From Serratia sp. Ag1 (GTDB lineage Bacteria > Pseudomonadota > Gammaproteobacteria > Enterobacterales > Enterobacteriaceae), in assembly GCF_000743355.1 (NCBI RefSeq), contig NZ_JQEI01000046.1:1-49692 (forward strand): DNA of 49,692 nucleotides. Reading direction: 5' to 3'. Made by a program: the position numbers and the translations under genes. Below are positions 30,001-37,469 of this stretch, in pieces; the stretch's first letter is position 1; each line of letters opens with the position of its first letter. Under the pieces are notes generated by a model. That model worked only from the letters and a program-made list of their open reading frames with translations. It was not told where the DNA came from and ran no database searches.

Positions 30001-30991
30001 GCAAGAGTGGGCGCGCGGTACCTTCATCAAGCCAACGCTGATCGAGCTGGAGAGTTTTGATGAGTTGCAGAAAGAGATCTTTGGACCGGTACTGCACGTG
30101 GTGCGTTATCAGCGCGCTAACCTGGACAAGCTGATCGAGCAGATTAACGCTGCTGGCTATGGCCTGACGTTGGGTATTCATACGCGTATTGATGAAACCA
30201 TTGCCCGCGTAACCGGCAATGCCAAAGTCGGCAACCTGTACGTTAACCGCAACATGGTTGGCGCAGTGGTGGGCGTGCAACCATTTGGGGGTGAGGGTTT
30301 ATCTGGCACCGGCCCGAAAGCCGGTGGCCCTCTCTATTTATATCGCCTGCTTGCGAGCCGCCCAATCGATGCGGTGCAATGCACCCTGAACCGTCAGGAT
30401 AGTGAATTCCCGCAGGAAGCCGGGGCGCGCTCTGTACTGCTGACAGCCCATCAGGCGCTGGAACAGTGGGCGGTAACCGAGAAACATCATGAACTGGCAG
30501 CATTGGCGCAGCAATACGCTGAACTTGGCCAAGGTGGCACCGTGCGGCCACTGCCGGGCCCGACCGGGGAACGTAATACTTACGCCCTCCTGCCACGTGA
30601 ACGCGTGCTGTGCCTGGCCGATAACGAAACCGATGCCCTGATCCAGTTAGCTGCCGTTCTGGCTGTGGGTAGCCAGGTGCTCTGGCCGGAGGCTGAATTG
30701 CAACGCACACTGTTCCGCCGCTTGCCTAGCGCCGTGCAGGCACGCATCAGCTTCAGCAAAGACTGGCAACAGGATAAGGTGGTGTTTGACGCAGCGATCT
30801 ACCACGGGGATGCCGATCAGCTACGCACGTTATGCGAGCACATTGCCCAGCGGAGCGGAGCGATTGTCTCGGTGCAGGGGTTTGCTCACGGTGAAACCAA
30901 TATTCTGCTGGAGCGGCTGTTAATCGAACGTTCATTAAGCGTCAACACCGCTGCTGCAGGCGGCAATGCCAGCTTGATGACCATTGGTTAA
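27020..30991 (+). CDS. putA: Bifunctional proline dehydrogenase / P5C dehydrogenase and repressor PutA
   Basis: 1323 residues, trifunctional: N-terminal ribbon-helix-helix repressor (MGTTTMGVKLDEATRDRIKS), FAD-dependent proline dehydrogenase barrel in the first half (including RRRLMIRLVKGAYWDSEIKR), and an NAD-dependent aldehyde dehydrogenase converting glutamate semialdehyde to glutamate (FTGSTEV; nucleophile near Cys917 in SAGQRCSALR). It ends NTAAAGGNASLMTIG as in E. coli. Start 27020 is chosen over the much earlier in-frame ATG at 26630 because AGGAG lies 10 bases upstream and homology begins here. Confidence 0.98.
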   Translation: MGTTTMGVKLDEATRDRIKSAAQRIDRTPHWLIKQAIFNYLERLENGSDIPELPALAAAGLTEADDIMPQTHEESHQPFLEFAEQILPQSVLRAAITAAYRRPETEAVPMLLEQARLPADLAKATHNMAHGIAEKMRNQKSASGRAGMVQGLLQEFSLSSQEGVALMCLAEALLRIPDKPTRDALIRDKISNGNWHSHLGRSPSLFVNATTWGLLFTGKLVSTHNETSLSSSLNRIIGKSGEPLIRKGVDMAMRLMGEQFVTGETIAEALANAGKLEDKGFRYSYDMLGEAALTEADAQAYLVSYQQAIHAIGKASNGRGIYEGPGISIKLSALHPRYSRAQYDRVMEELYPRLLSLTLQARQYDIGINIDAEEADRLEISLDLLEKLCFEPQLAGWNGIGFVIQAYQKRCPFAIDAVIDMASRSRRRLMIRLVKGAYWDSEIKRAQMDGLEGYPVYTRKVYTDVSYLACARKLLAVPNLIYPQFATHNAHTLSAIYHLAGNNYYPGQYEFQCLHGMGEPLYEQVVGKVADGKLNRPCRIYAPVGTHETLLAYLVRRLLENGANTSFVNRIADTTLPLDELVADPVSAVEALAASEGQIGLPHPRIPLPRELYGKKRVNSNGLDLANEQRLASLSSALLTSAAQPWRAEPIIDATLDQGVELPVLNPAEPSNVVGYVREATEGEVSRALDAAAAAGPIWFATPPAERAAILERAAELMESQLQSLLGILVREAGKTFNNAIAEVREAVDFLYYYAGQVRDDFANDSHRPLGPVVCISPWNFPLAIFTGQIAAALAAGNSVLAKPAEQTPLVAAQAVRILLEAGIPQGVLQLLPGQGETVGSVLVNDARVRGVMFTGSTEVAGILQRSIAGRLDPQGRPTPLIAETGGLNAMIVDSSALTEQVVTDVVASAFDSAGQRCSALRILCIQEDVAEHTLQMLRGAMAECRMGNPERLSTDIGPVIDVAAKTGIERHIQAMRAKGRKIYQAARDDSQDEQEWARGTFIKPTLIELESFDELQKEIFGPVLHVVRYQRANLDKLIEQINAAGYGLTLGIHTRIDETIARVTGNAKVGNLYVNRNMVGAVVGVQPFGGEGLSGTGPKAGGPLYLYRLLASRPIDAVQCTLNRQDSEFPQEAGARSVLLTAHQALEQWAVTEKHHELAALAQQYAELGQGGTVRPLPGPTGERNTYALLPRERVLCLADNETDALIQLAAVLAVGSQVLWPEAELQRTLFRRLPSAVQARISFSKDWQQDKVVFDAAIYHGDADQLRTLCEHIAQRSGAIVSVQGFAHGETNILLERLLIERSLSVNTAAAGGNASLMTIG

Positions 30992-31014
30992 TCACAGCAG
31001 ATAAATATAAATAG

Positions 31015-31056
31015 AAATCCCCGGAACCTCAGTAAATCGAGTAGCCGGGGATTTTT
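31015..31056 (+). terminator. Rho-independent terminator after putA
   Basis: AAATCCCCGG / CCGGGGATTT stem with a 20-base loop, followed by T residues, 24 bases past the putA stop. Confidence 0.9.
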
Positions 31057-31060
31057 GCAA

Positions 31061-31094
31061 ACAACTCAAATTATTTGGGGTATATCGGGTATAA
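31061..31094. repeat. Fragment of the palindromic repeat (element G)
   Basis: CAACTCAAATTATTTGGGG followed by TATATCGGGTATA is one arm of the dispersed repeat joined to the outer tip of the other; the interior is gone. Confidence 0.55.
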
Positions 31095-31272
31095 AGTAAA
31101 TGCGCTTATCCTTTAATAAAGCGCTTTCTGGTAGGATGTGTGCCGTGAAACTATCATGCTCGCAAGAGCCATACTGATACTTCACTTAAATATACATAAG
31201 CTAAATATCCATCCTGTAATTATACATGAAGGTTATTTCCCGAGTTTGTCATCATGGAGAGATTTCATTTCG

Positions 31273-31941
31273 ATGAAAAAATCACTCATTGTTTGTTCTG
31301 TTGCCCTCACTACCCTGTTGGCGGGTTGTGCTACCGAGTCTTCCCGTTCGCTCGAAGTACCCAAAGTCGCTACCTATAACACCAGTTATCAAGGCGTGCG
31401 CAGCCCTATTGCTGTCGGCAAATTTGATAACCGCTCCAGCTATATGAACGGTGTTTTCTCTGATGGCGTTGACCGCTTGGGTAACCAGTCAAAAACCATC
31501 CTGATTACTCATCTGCAGCAAACTGGCCGCTTCAACGTGCTGGATCGCGCCAATATGGAAGAGTTGAAAGCCGAAGCGGGTATCAAGGGCCAGCAGCAAA
31601 CCCTGAAAGGTGCAAGCTATGTCATCACCGGTGATGTCACCGAGTTCGGCCGCAAAGAAGTGGGCGATCAGCAGCTATGGGGTATTCTGGGCCGTGGTAA
31701 ATCACAGGTTGCTTACGCCAAAGTCAATCTGAACGTGGTTAACGTGCAAACCTCTGAAGTCGTTTACTCCAGCCAGGGCGCAGGGGAATACACTCTGTCG
31801 AACCGCGAAGTGATCGGTTTTGGCGGCACGGCGAGCTACGACTCAACCTTAAACGGTAAAGTGCTGGACTTGGCCGTACGCGAAGCGGTCAACAATCTGG
31901 TTGCAGGGATCGAAAGTGGTGCATGGCGCCCAACCAACTAA
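31273..31941 (+). CDS. CsgG/HfaB-family outer-membrane lipoprotein
   Basis: Start at 31273 gives a clean lipoprotein signal: MKKSLIVCSVALTTLLAGC with lipobox LAGC and the acylated Cys at 19; an upstream in-frame start adds 45 implausible residues. The mature part shows CsgG features: SPIAVGKFDNRSSYMNGVFS, FNVLDRANMEELKAEAGIKG and ASYVITGDVTEFG. CsgG proteins oligomerise into outer-membrane channels. Here there are no curli genes; instead two further lipoproteins follow, forming a CsgG-DUF4810-DUF799 set. Role unknown; perhaps an envelope transport or assembly complex. Confidence 0.88.
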   Translation: MKKSLIVCSVALTTLLAGCATESSRSLEVPKVATYNTSYQGVRSPIAVGKFDNRSSYMNGVFSDGVDRLGNQSKTILITHLQQTGRFNVLDRANMEELKAEAGIKGQQQTLKGASYVITGDVTEFGRKEVGDQQLWGILGRGKSQVAYAKVNLNVVNVQTSEVVYSSQGAGEYTLSNREVIGFGGTASYDSTLNGKVLDLAVREAVNNLVAGIESGAWRPTN

Positions 31942-31959
31942 CGGATTATAAAAACAATC

Positions 31960-32322
31960 ATGGCAATGACTAAAAAATTTGGCGGAGTGCTGTTAGCAGC
32001 AACTCTGCTTGGTGGCTGTGCTACGCCTCAAAAGCCTCTTTATAACTGGGACGGTTACCAAACCACGGTATACCAATATTATCAGCAAGGTTCTTCCAGC
32101 CCGGAGCAGCAGATCGCTGCGTTAACAGAGAGCATCGAAAAATCCAAAGCAAAAGGCCAAACCGTACCGCCTGGTTTACATGCCCATCTCGGTATGCTGT
32201 ACGTTAAAACGGGCAGAACCGACCTGGCGATGTCTGAGTTCAGCACCGAAAAGTCGCTGTTTCCAGAATCCGCACCGTTCATGGATTTCCTGATGAGCAA
32301 AGATAAAGGGAGCTTCAAATGA
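31960..32322 (+). CDS. DUF4810 lipoprotein
   Basis: 120 residues with signal peptide and lipobox LGGC near residue 20 (KKFGGVLLAATLLGGCATPQ). YNWDGYQTTVYQYYQ and the TPR-like segment PPGLHAHLGMLYVKTGRTDL are typical of DUF4810. Lies between the CsgG-like and DUF799 genes; its stop overlaps the next start (ATGA). Likely a periplasmic-facing partner of the CsgG-like pore. Confidence 0.85.
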   Translation: MAMTKKFGGVLLAATLLGGCATPQKPLYNWDGYQTTVYQYYQQGSSSPEQQIAALTESIEKSKAKGQTVPPGLHAHLGMLYVKTGRTDLAMSEFSTEKSLFPESAPFMDFLMSKDKGSFK

Positions 32323-32975
32323 AACGTGCATTAGGCCTTTTGGCTGCGATTGCAGTACTTTTGCTGACAGGGTGCGCCAAGAAACCCGCTTACGACTACA
32401 CCGCTTTCCACGCCAGTAAGCCAAAGTCGATCCTGGTTTTGCCGCCGACCAGCCAGTCACCTGACGTCAAAGCCAGCCACAGCGTGCTGTCTACCGCGAC
32501 CTTACCGCTGGCAGAAGCAGGTTACTACGTGCTGCCAGTGGCGGTGGTGGAAGAAACTTTCCAGCAGAATGGTTTGACCAATGCCAACGATATCCGCGCG
32601 GTCAGCACGCAGAAACTGCATAAGATCTTCGGTGCTGACGCTGTGCTGTATCTGGATATCGCCCAATACGGCACCAGCTATATCGTGATCGGCAGTGAAA
32701 CCCGCGTCACCGTGAATGCCAAACTGGTCGATCTGCGCACCGGTCAGCAGTTGTGGGCTGGCAGTGCTAGCGCTTCCAGCAACGAGAACAACAGCAATTC
32801 GGGTGGCGGCCTGGTGGGGATGCTGATTACTGCGGCGATAACCCAAGTCGTCGATACCATCAGCGACAAAGGTTTTGACATTGGCGCTATTGCCAATACG
32901 CGTCTCCTTTCCGCCGGGGAAGACGGTGCCATCCTGTATGGCCCACGCTCACCTAAATACGCCGGTCAGCATTAA
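32319..32975 (+). CDS. DUF799 (GNA1162-like) lipoprotein
   Basis: 218 residues: signal peptide with lipobox LTGC (Cys about 19), then KPKSILVLPPTSQSPDVKAS, ADAVLYLDIAQYGTSYIVIG and NAKLVDLRTGQQLWAGSA, the DUF799 pattern first noted for neisserial GNA1162. A Gly/Ser/Asn-rich loop (NENNSNSGGGLVG) interrupts the C-terminal part. Translationally coupled to the DUF4810 gene. The fold is related to the periplasmic part of CsgG/TolB-N-like proteins, so a complex of the three is plausible. Confidence 0.87.
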   Translation: MKRALGLLAAIAVLLLTGCAKKPAYDYTAFHASKPKSILVLPPTSQSPDVKASHSVLSTATLPLAEAGYYVLPVAVVEETFQQNGLTNANDIRAVSTQKLHKIFGADAVLYLDIAQYGTSYIVIGSETRVTVNAKLVDLRTGQQLWAGSASASSNENNSNSGGGLVGMLITAAITQVVDTISDKGFDIGAIANTRLLSAGEDGAILYGPRSPKYAGQH

Positions 32976-32984
32976 TCAAAGCTC

Positions 32985-33004
32985 AGGCAGCCCCAGGGCT
33001 GCCT
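32985..33004 (+). terminator. Hairpin after the lipoprotein operon
   Basis: AGGCAGCCC / GGGCTGCCT, 9 bases past the DUF799 stop, followed only by TATCTC. Probable terminator with a weak tail. Confidence 0.5.
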
Positions 33005-33109
33005 TATCTCGGCAACTGAAATCACTTTCCACCAGCCGATGGCTATTCAAAGCTGAAAACGCTAAAAGACGCGCAGTGATAAATTCCGGCCCTGATTAAT
33101 CCCCCTACT

Positions 33110-34018
33110 TCAGTTTGCTGATCGATTATCTTTAATCAGCAATCTCTGCCCTGGGAAATCAATAATAACGGTAAAGTCTTTGAAGAAATTATTACCCACT
33201 AAACCATCCGTCTCTATATGCTCAAAGTTGCCCTCTAACAGGACTGAATTCAGCTTAATTTCTTTTCTCCCCACACCATCAAGCTGAAACTCTGTGGCTA
33301 TGCATCCTTTATTGTCCATTTCTGGCATCACGGTTTGGCAAGGTAGACCAGTAAAAGAGGATTTAAGCCTGCCTTTCCAAAAAACTGACACCGATGCGCC
33401 AGTATCCAAAACCATGTCGTAGCGCTGAAGGCGCAATGACACATTAACCACAATTCCTTCTGGCGTGAGCCGCAGCGGCAAGGCCATCCAACCATCATCT
33501 ACGTTGATGCTTAACGCTTGAAGATCATCCGCAACCGACAAACGCTGGCCTTGGTAATCAATCAGCACCGCCTTGCCTTTGAATAAATCCAAACCAATCA
33601 CCATCGAGGTTGGAATATGCCCCCCGGGTATCAAAATCATCCCCCAAGGCGTTAATGAAACCCCTTTAACGTTATTAAACGTCATGCCATTGATCGAGAG
33701 CTGTGGAATATGGAACCTGTCATTGAGAAAAACTTTACCTGTCAGGTCTGTGGTGCGCTCTTTTTCAGGATCGGTGATCAACCCAGGAAGTTGCGCCATC
33801 ACGTCTTTCGATAGATGCAAGGCAATGGATGAACCCGTATCAATAGAGAATGTCAGGAGTTGCCCATTGATGTTGACTTTGGTCACTGGCAAAGACGTAT
33901 CATCTAACTGAAAAGGCATATGCATCACCTTTGCAACGGCCTGGGTCACCACCGGGAACACCGAAAATAGCAGGATAACTATCGCCGCTGGAATGCGCCA
34001 ATGTAGTAAAGGATGCAT
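33110..34018 (-). CDS. Exported/anchored aspartic-protease-like protein with two DTG motifs
   Basis: 302 residues. The first about 30 form a hydrophobic signal or anchor (LLHWRIPAAIVILLFSVFPV). Two retropepsin-type active-site motifs follow: TFSIDTGSSIALHL near 55-68 and DMVLDTGASVSVFW near 200-213, each in a similar half (each later has a GLD/GLVGNNFF-type segment and IDYQGQRL / IDFPGQRL). The duplicated layout resembles a bilobal pepsin-like enzyme or two fused clan-AA domains. Substrate unknown; expected in the periplasm. Single gene between the lipoprotein operon and the T6SS locus. Confidence 0.75.
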   Translation of the reverse strand: MHPLLHWRIPAAIVILLFSVFPVVTQAVAKVMHMPFQLDDTSLPVTKVNINGQLLTFSIDTGSSIALHLSKDVMAQLPGLITDPEKERTTDLTGKVFLNDRFHIPQLSINGMTFNNVKGVSLTPWGMILIPGGHIPTSMVIGLDLFKGKAVLIDYQGQRLSVADDLQALSINVDDGWMALPLRLTPEGIVVNVSLRLQRYDMVLDTGASVSVFWKGRLKSSFTGLPCQTVMPEMDNKGCIATEFQLDGVGRKEIKLNSVLLEGNFEHIETDGLVGNNFFKDFTVIIDFPGQRLLIKDNRSAN

Positions 34019-34136
34019 GAGTGTTTCCCCATTCAGAGTGCGCTCAAAATTCTCTTATCACTATAGCGTTGATTACCGGACATTGAGCACCACAAGACGC
34101 GACGTATAAATGGGGAGAAACGGGGCATATAAAGTT

Positions 34137-34160
34137 GCCCCCTTATCGTATTAAGGGGGC
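34137..34160 (-). terminator. Hairpin at the end of the T6SS operon
   Basis: GCCCCCTTA / TAAGGGGGC with a 6-base loop, 9 bases past the VasL-like gene's stop. Followed on the minus strand by AACTTTAT. Likely 3' end of the T6SS message. Confidence 0.55.
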
Positions 34161-34168
34161 TGAGGCGT

Positions 34169-35569
34169 TTATTTGGTGGGAGCCGTCAACAAAGCGTAAC
34201 GGTTCAACAACTGGGTCAACCTGCTTTCGATCTGAGTTTGCAACCCTGGTGAAACCTTGCCATTACGCTGTTGTTCTTCAAGTTGACGCAACAACTCCTC
34301 TAAAGGCGGCGTGCGGTTCATCGGCTGTTGTACAGCAAAAACTACCGATTTCAGTTCTGAAACCGTTATATAACGGCCACGCTGTTCATCCAGCGAATTC
34401 AGCTTATCCGCAAGCTGCTGCAGGCGAGTTTGCGCCTGATGCCAATCCTCCATCGCGGCTTTTGGCAACGCTTGTGCTTCACGCTGCTGATGCCATTGCT
34501 CCCCCAACTGTTTTACCTGCGGGCTTGCTGGCCAGAGGGCATGCAGCTGTTGCACCAATACGCTGCCGTAGTTCAGTGCCCATAAAGGAGAGAGTGTGTC
34601 CAAGCGCAGCAGTTGTTCACCACTGGCTTGAGCCATGGCATCTTCAAGCCTGGCCAGCTCGGCACGGTGATCCGCTTGCTGGAGTTTGGCCAACTGCCCT
34701 GGCTCCAGCAACACAGGCAATGGCCTGACCATATTTTGCAATACCTGCTCGGTGCCTGACAGCCGCAGAGAAGTAATTCCCCACCAAGAACCTGCTCCGA
34801 CCAGCAAACTGATGAGTACCCCTGCCAAAAAACCGTGCCACATCTTCCAGCGAGCGGGTTCTGGAACCGGTGCCGGTTCAGGCTCGGGTTCAGGTACTGG
34901 CGGCGGCGGCGGCGGCGGTGGTACCGGTACTGATTCCTTGATGATATAAACCAGCGGTGGTGACGCAGCACTTTCCTGCTGGAACGCACCCTCGGGCTCA
35001 ATCCGAATTTCAGTGGCCTGTGGCGCAGCTGTGGCGGCAGACTCCAGGCTTTCCAGCCGCAATGCGGCGTGATGCATCTGGCTGCGCAAATTATCTAACT
35101 TGCTGAGATGTTTCAGATCCAGGCGCTGCAACACATAGCACACATGTTCCAGCACTTTTTCAATACGGTAAATCTGCGCCAGATCGCCATACTGGAATTC
35201 CTGCGTACGCAACACCTGCTGCAAGCGAGCGACCAGCCAGGCAAGAATTTCTACCCTGGCATGCGTTTGCTGCGGCCAAAAAACCGGCCACTGATGCGTG
35301 AGCAAACCATCAATCAGTTGCATCCCTTCAAGGATGCCAGACAGCCCTGAACGTTGTGTGCGCGCCAACGTAAACCACGCGACCGTTTGCAGCTCGACGC
35401 CATTTTGCCGGAACAATGTCATACAGAGCTGTTCAACCTTGCCCCAATGTACATCCGGACGCGCTGGGTGGCTCAGCTTGGCGATTTCCTCTTTCAGCGT
35501 TGCGAATTCCGCCAAAGTACGTGGGTCACCACCGGTTTTTATGCTGTTTCCTGATGATAATGCGCTCAT
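34169..35569 (-). CDS. T6SS VasL/TagA-like membrane protein with ImpA N-terminal domain
   Basis: 466 residues in three parts: an ImpA_N domain (HPARPDVHWGKVEQLCMTLF, GLLTHQWPVFWPQQT), a Pro/Glu linker (about 215-240; PVPPPPPPPPVPEPEPEPAP), one membrane helix (WHGFLAGVLISLLVGAGSWW) and a C-terminal helical VasL-like domain. Such TssA paralogues in other T6SS cap or stop the growing sheath at the distal membrane; that role is inferred. Last gene of the locus; separated from tssA by 160 bases containing a coding-like scrap. Confidence 0.82.
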   Translation of the reverse strand: MSALSSGNSIKTGGDPRTLAEFATLKEEIAKLSHPARPDVHWGKVEQLCMTLFRQNGVELQTVAWFTLARTQRSGLSGILEGMQLIDGLLTHQWPVFWPQQTHARVEILAWLVARLQQVLRTQEFQYGDLAQIYRIEKVLEHVCYVLQRLDLKHLSKLDNLRSQMHHAALRLESLESAATAAPQATEIRIEPEGAFQQESAASPPLVYIIKESVPVPPPPPPPPVPEPEPEPAPVPEPARWKMWHGFLAGVLISLLVGAGSWWGITSLRLSGTEQVLQNMVRPLPVLLEPGQLAKLQQADHRAELARLEDAMAQASGEQLLRLDTLSPLWALNYGSVLVQQLHALWPASPQVKQLGEQWHQQREAQALPKAAMEDWHQAQTRLQQLADKLNSLDEQRGRYITVSELKSVVFAVQQPMNRTPPLEELLRQLEEQQRNGKVSPGLQTQIESRLTQLLNRYALLTAPTK

Positions 35570-35578
35570 TCAGTTACC

Positions 35579-35729
35579 TTATTCCCTACACTGTAGTTTT
35601 TTTAGATGTCGAACCAATACCCGCCTCTCTGGCAAAAACTCCCTGTCATAACGTACCAACCCTAATCCCTTTAATCCGGTATCACTGCCTACCGTTGTTT
35701 CTGCCGAACTGACCTTACTGCATATTTCA
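35579..35729 (-). pseudogene. Possible remnant of a gene between tssA and vasL-like
   Basis: A 48-codon frame with no start reads CSKVSSAETTVGSDTGLKGL, then GLVRYDREFLPERRVLVRHL and KKLQCRE, ending in TAA at 35581-35579. Composition is protein-like, and this spot is where many T6SS loci carry further genes. It could be the 3' end of a deleted T6SS gene. Family not recognised. Confidence 0.3.
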
Positions 35730-37325
35730 CTAGCCGCAGAGTACGGCAGCACGTGCCGGATCGATGGCAACCAGCCCACTGAGTAACTGTTCCATCTGGC
35801 GTGCCAGTTCGGCTTTATCTGCATCGCCACGCTGAGCTTTCATCCGCAACAGCTTCAAGCGCCGGGCCTTCACTTCAAACATCAAGGCAGGTTCCCACTG
35901 GCTGAGCGTAAACAGCTCCACCGGGCCATCCAGCTCACTCAGCAAATGCAGCGCCATCTCATTTTTGCCATACTGCTCGGCAACGCGCGCCATCAGCAGC
36001 CGCAGCAGCCAGCGTTGACGATGCGTGTGGATCCCCGGGCGAGCAGCCAGCCAACCTAAGGCAGCCTCAATGCCGTCGCTGTCTGCCTGGGCAAGCGCCT
36101 CCGGCTCCAACGCCAGAATGTCGCTATCCTCACCCGCAACCGTTGCGGCGTTTTCTGGCAGCCAGCTCGAAGCGCTGCTCCCTTGCACCTGTTGCTCAAT
36201 CCAGGCTACCGTGACCTCATCGGCAAAAGGTGTGCCATCGGCATAGGCCAGCTTTTCCAGACCCGGTAAACGCTCCAGCAACATCGCCAGATCGTGTTTG
36301 ATAATATCTGCCCACAGATCGTAAGGGTGGCCGTGTTTGCTCAGCCCTTGATAGGTATACCACTGCAGATCAAGCCAGAAGTGGTTTACGCCTTCGCCAA
36401 ACATGCTTTCCGTGCGCTCCAGCAATTCGCCCCAACTTTGCTGCAGGTAGAGGCGTTTTAACTGAGCACGGTATTCGGTGCGCGGTGCGACCAGCCGAGT
36501 CAGACCCGCGCTGTCTTGAGGGGGGAGTTGATGCACGGTGTCCCAGCGGACACTCTTCATCAGCCTTGAGGCCGAAAGCCACCCTTGCGGTTGTTCACGC
36601 AGGTAGCGGGCCAGCTCTTTTGCCTGATCCAGGAGATCGCGCCCGGATTGCACCTGCCGCAAGCTGGGGAGATCCTGTTGGCGAACCTGCGCTGGCGCAT
36701 TTTCTGGCGCCCCGCTATTTTGCGGCACCAGGGCATCCATACCACCTGATTGAGCCAACCGGTTATCCAACGCGTTATACAACCCAGCGAAGGAAGGCCG
36801 ATCCTGTTCTGGCCAGCTGCTAAAGGCATGATCGAGCAGCGCCAGCGCCGCCACCGCACGTTCGAAGTCGGCTTTTTCGATCTCAGGGTAACGCATCAGG
36901 CTATCCTGCACCTTGCCACCGGCCAGCCATTCCAGCGCCACTTTTCGGCTATTGGCGCGCAGTGGCAACAGTGCCTCGCCATATTGTTCAACCAGCCCGG
37001 CCAGCAGCGTTAACCCATCCGCCAGCCCAGCTTCACCGTCGCGGTGCAAACGTGCCCACAGGTAATAAGTGACCACCCGCACATCTTTGCAACTGGTGGT
37101 CAGCAGCTTTTCCGCCAATTGGCAAATCAGATCGGTATCTGCGCCTGAGAGCTTGTTCATCTCTTCACGTATGCGCTGAAAATCGTCGTCATAACCTGGA
37201 TCGTCACCAACCGGCGCATTTGCTGCAATAGGCTCCAGCCAGCGTTGCCACAGTGCTGCAGCCCGCCGAGCTTCGTCTAACGCGTCACGATCTTTAAAAC
37301 ACGCGGCGATAAGTTGTGCCAGCAT
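35730..37325 (-). CDS. tssA: T6SS baseplate/sheath-assembly protein TssA
   Basis: About 531 residues. Of two adjacent ATGs the second (37325) is better spaced from GGAGG. The N-terminal ImpA_N part includes VGDDPGYDDDFQRIREEMNK and VVTYYLWARLHRDGEAGLAD; the long C-terminal part (WGELLERTESMFGEGVNHFW, LGWLAARPGIHTHRQRWLLR) fits class TssA2/VCA0119-like proteins. TssA binds the baseplate and primes Hcp tube and sheath polymerisation. Confidence 0.88.
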   Translation of the reverse strand: MLAQLIAACFKDRDALDEARRAAALWQRWLEPIAANAPVGDDPGYDDDFQRIREEMNKLSGADTDLICQLAEKLLTTSCKDVRVVTYYLWARLHRDGEAGLADGLTLLAGLVEQYGEALLPLRANSRKVALEWLAGGKVQDSLMRYPEIEKADFERAVAALALLDHAFSSWPEQDRPSFAGLYNALDNRLAQSGGMDALVPQNSGAPENAPAQVRQQDLPSLRQVQSGRDLLDQAKELARYLREQPQGWLSASRLMKSVRWDTVHQLPPQDSAGLTRLVAPRTEYRAQLKRLYLQQSWGELLERTESMFGEGVNHFWLDLQWYTYQGLSKHGHPYDLWADIIKHDLAMLLERLPGLEKLAYADGTPFADEVTVAWIEQQVQGSSASSWLPENAATVAGEDSDILALEPEALAQADSDGIEAALGWLAARPGIHTHRQRWLLRLLMARVAEQYGKNEMALHLLSELDGPVELFTLSQWEPALMFEVKARRLKLLRMKAQRGDADKAELARQMEQLLSGLVAIDPARAAVLCG

Positions 37326-37469
37326 CATTCCACCTCCGCCATCAGTTCAGCATTTAGCGGAACTGCCGGTGTTCTCTCATTGGCATCAAGTATCTTGGTC
37401 GACAAAGTAAAACCTCGTAATTTCTTCTATAGCGCCAATAACGTCAAAAAGGGCCACTTCTGTCGATCA

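Noticed and set aside
37327-37405. 26-codon TTG-started ORF overlapping the tssA start
   Set aside because: Begins at a rare start codon, has no family resemblance and is too short to call; possibly just leader sequence.
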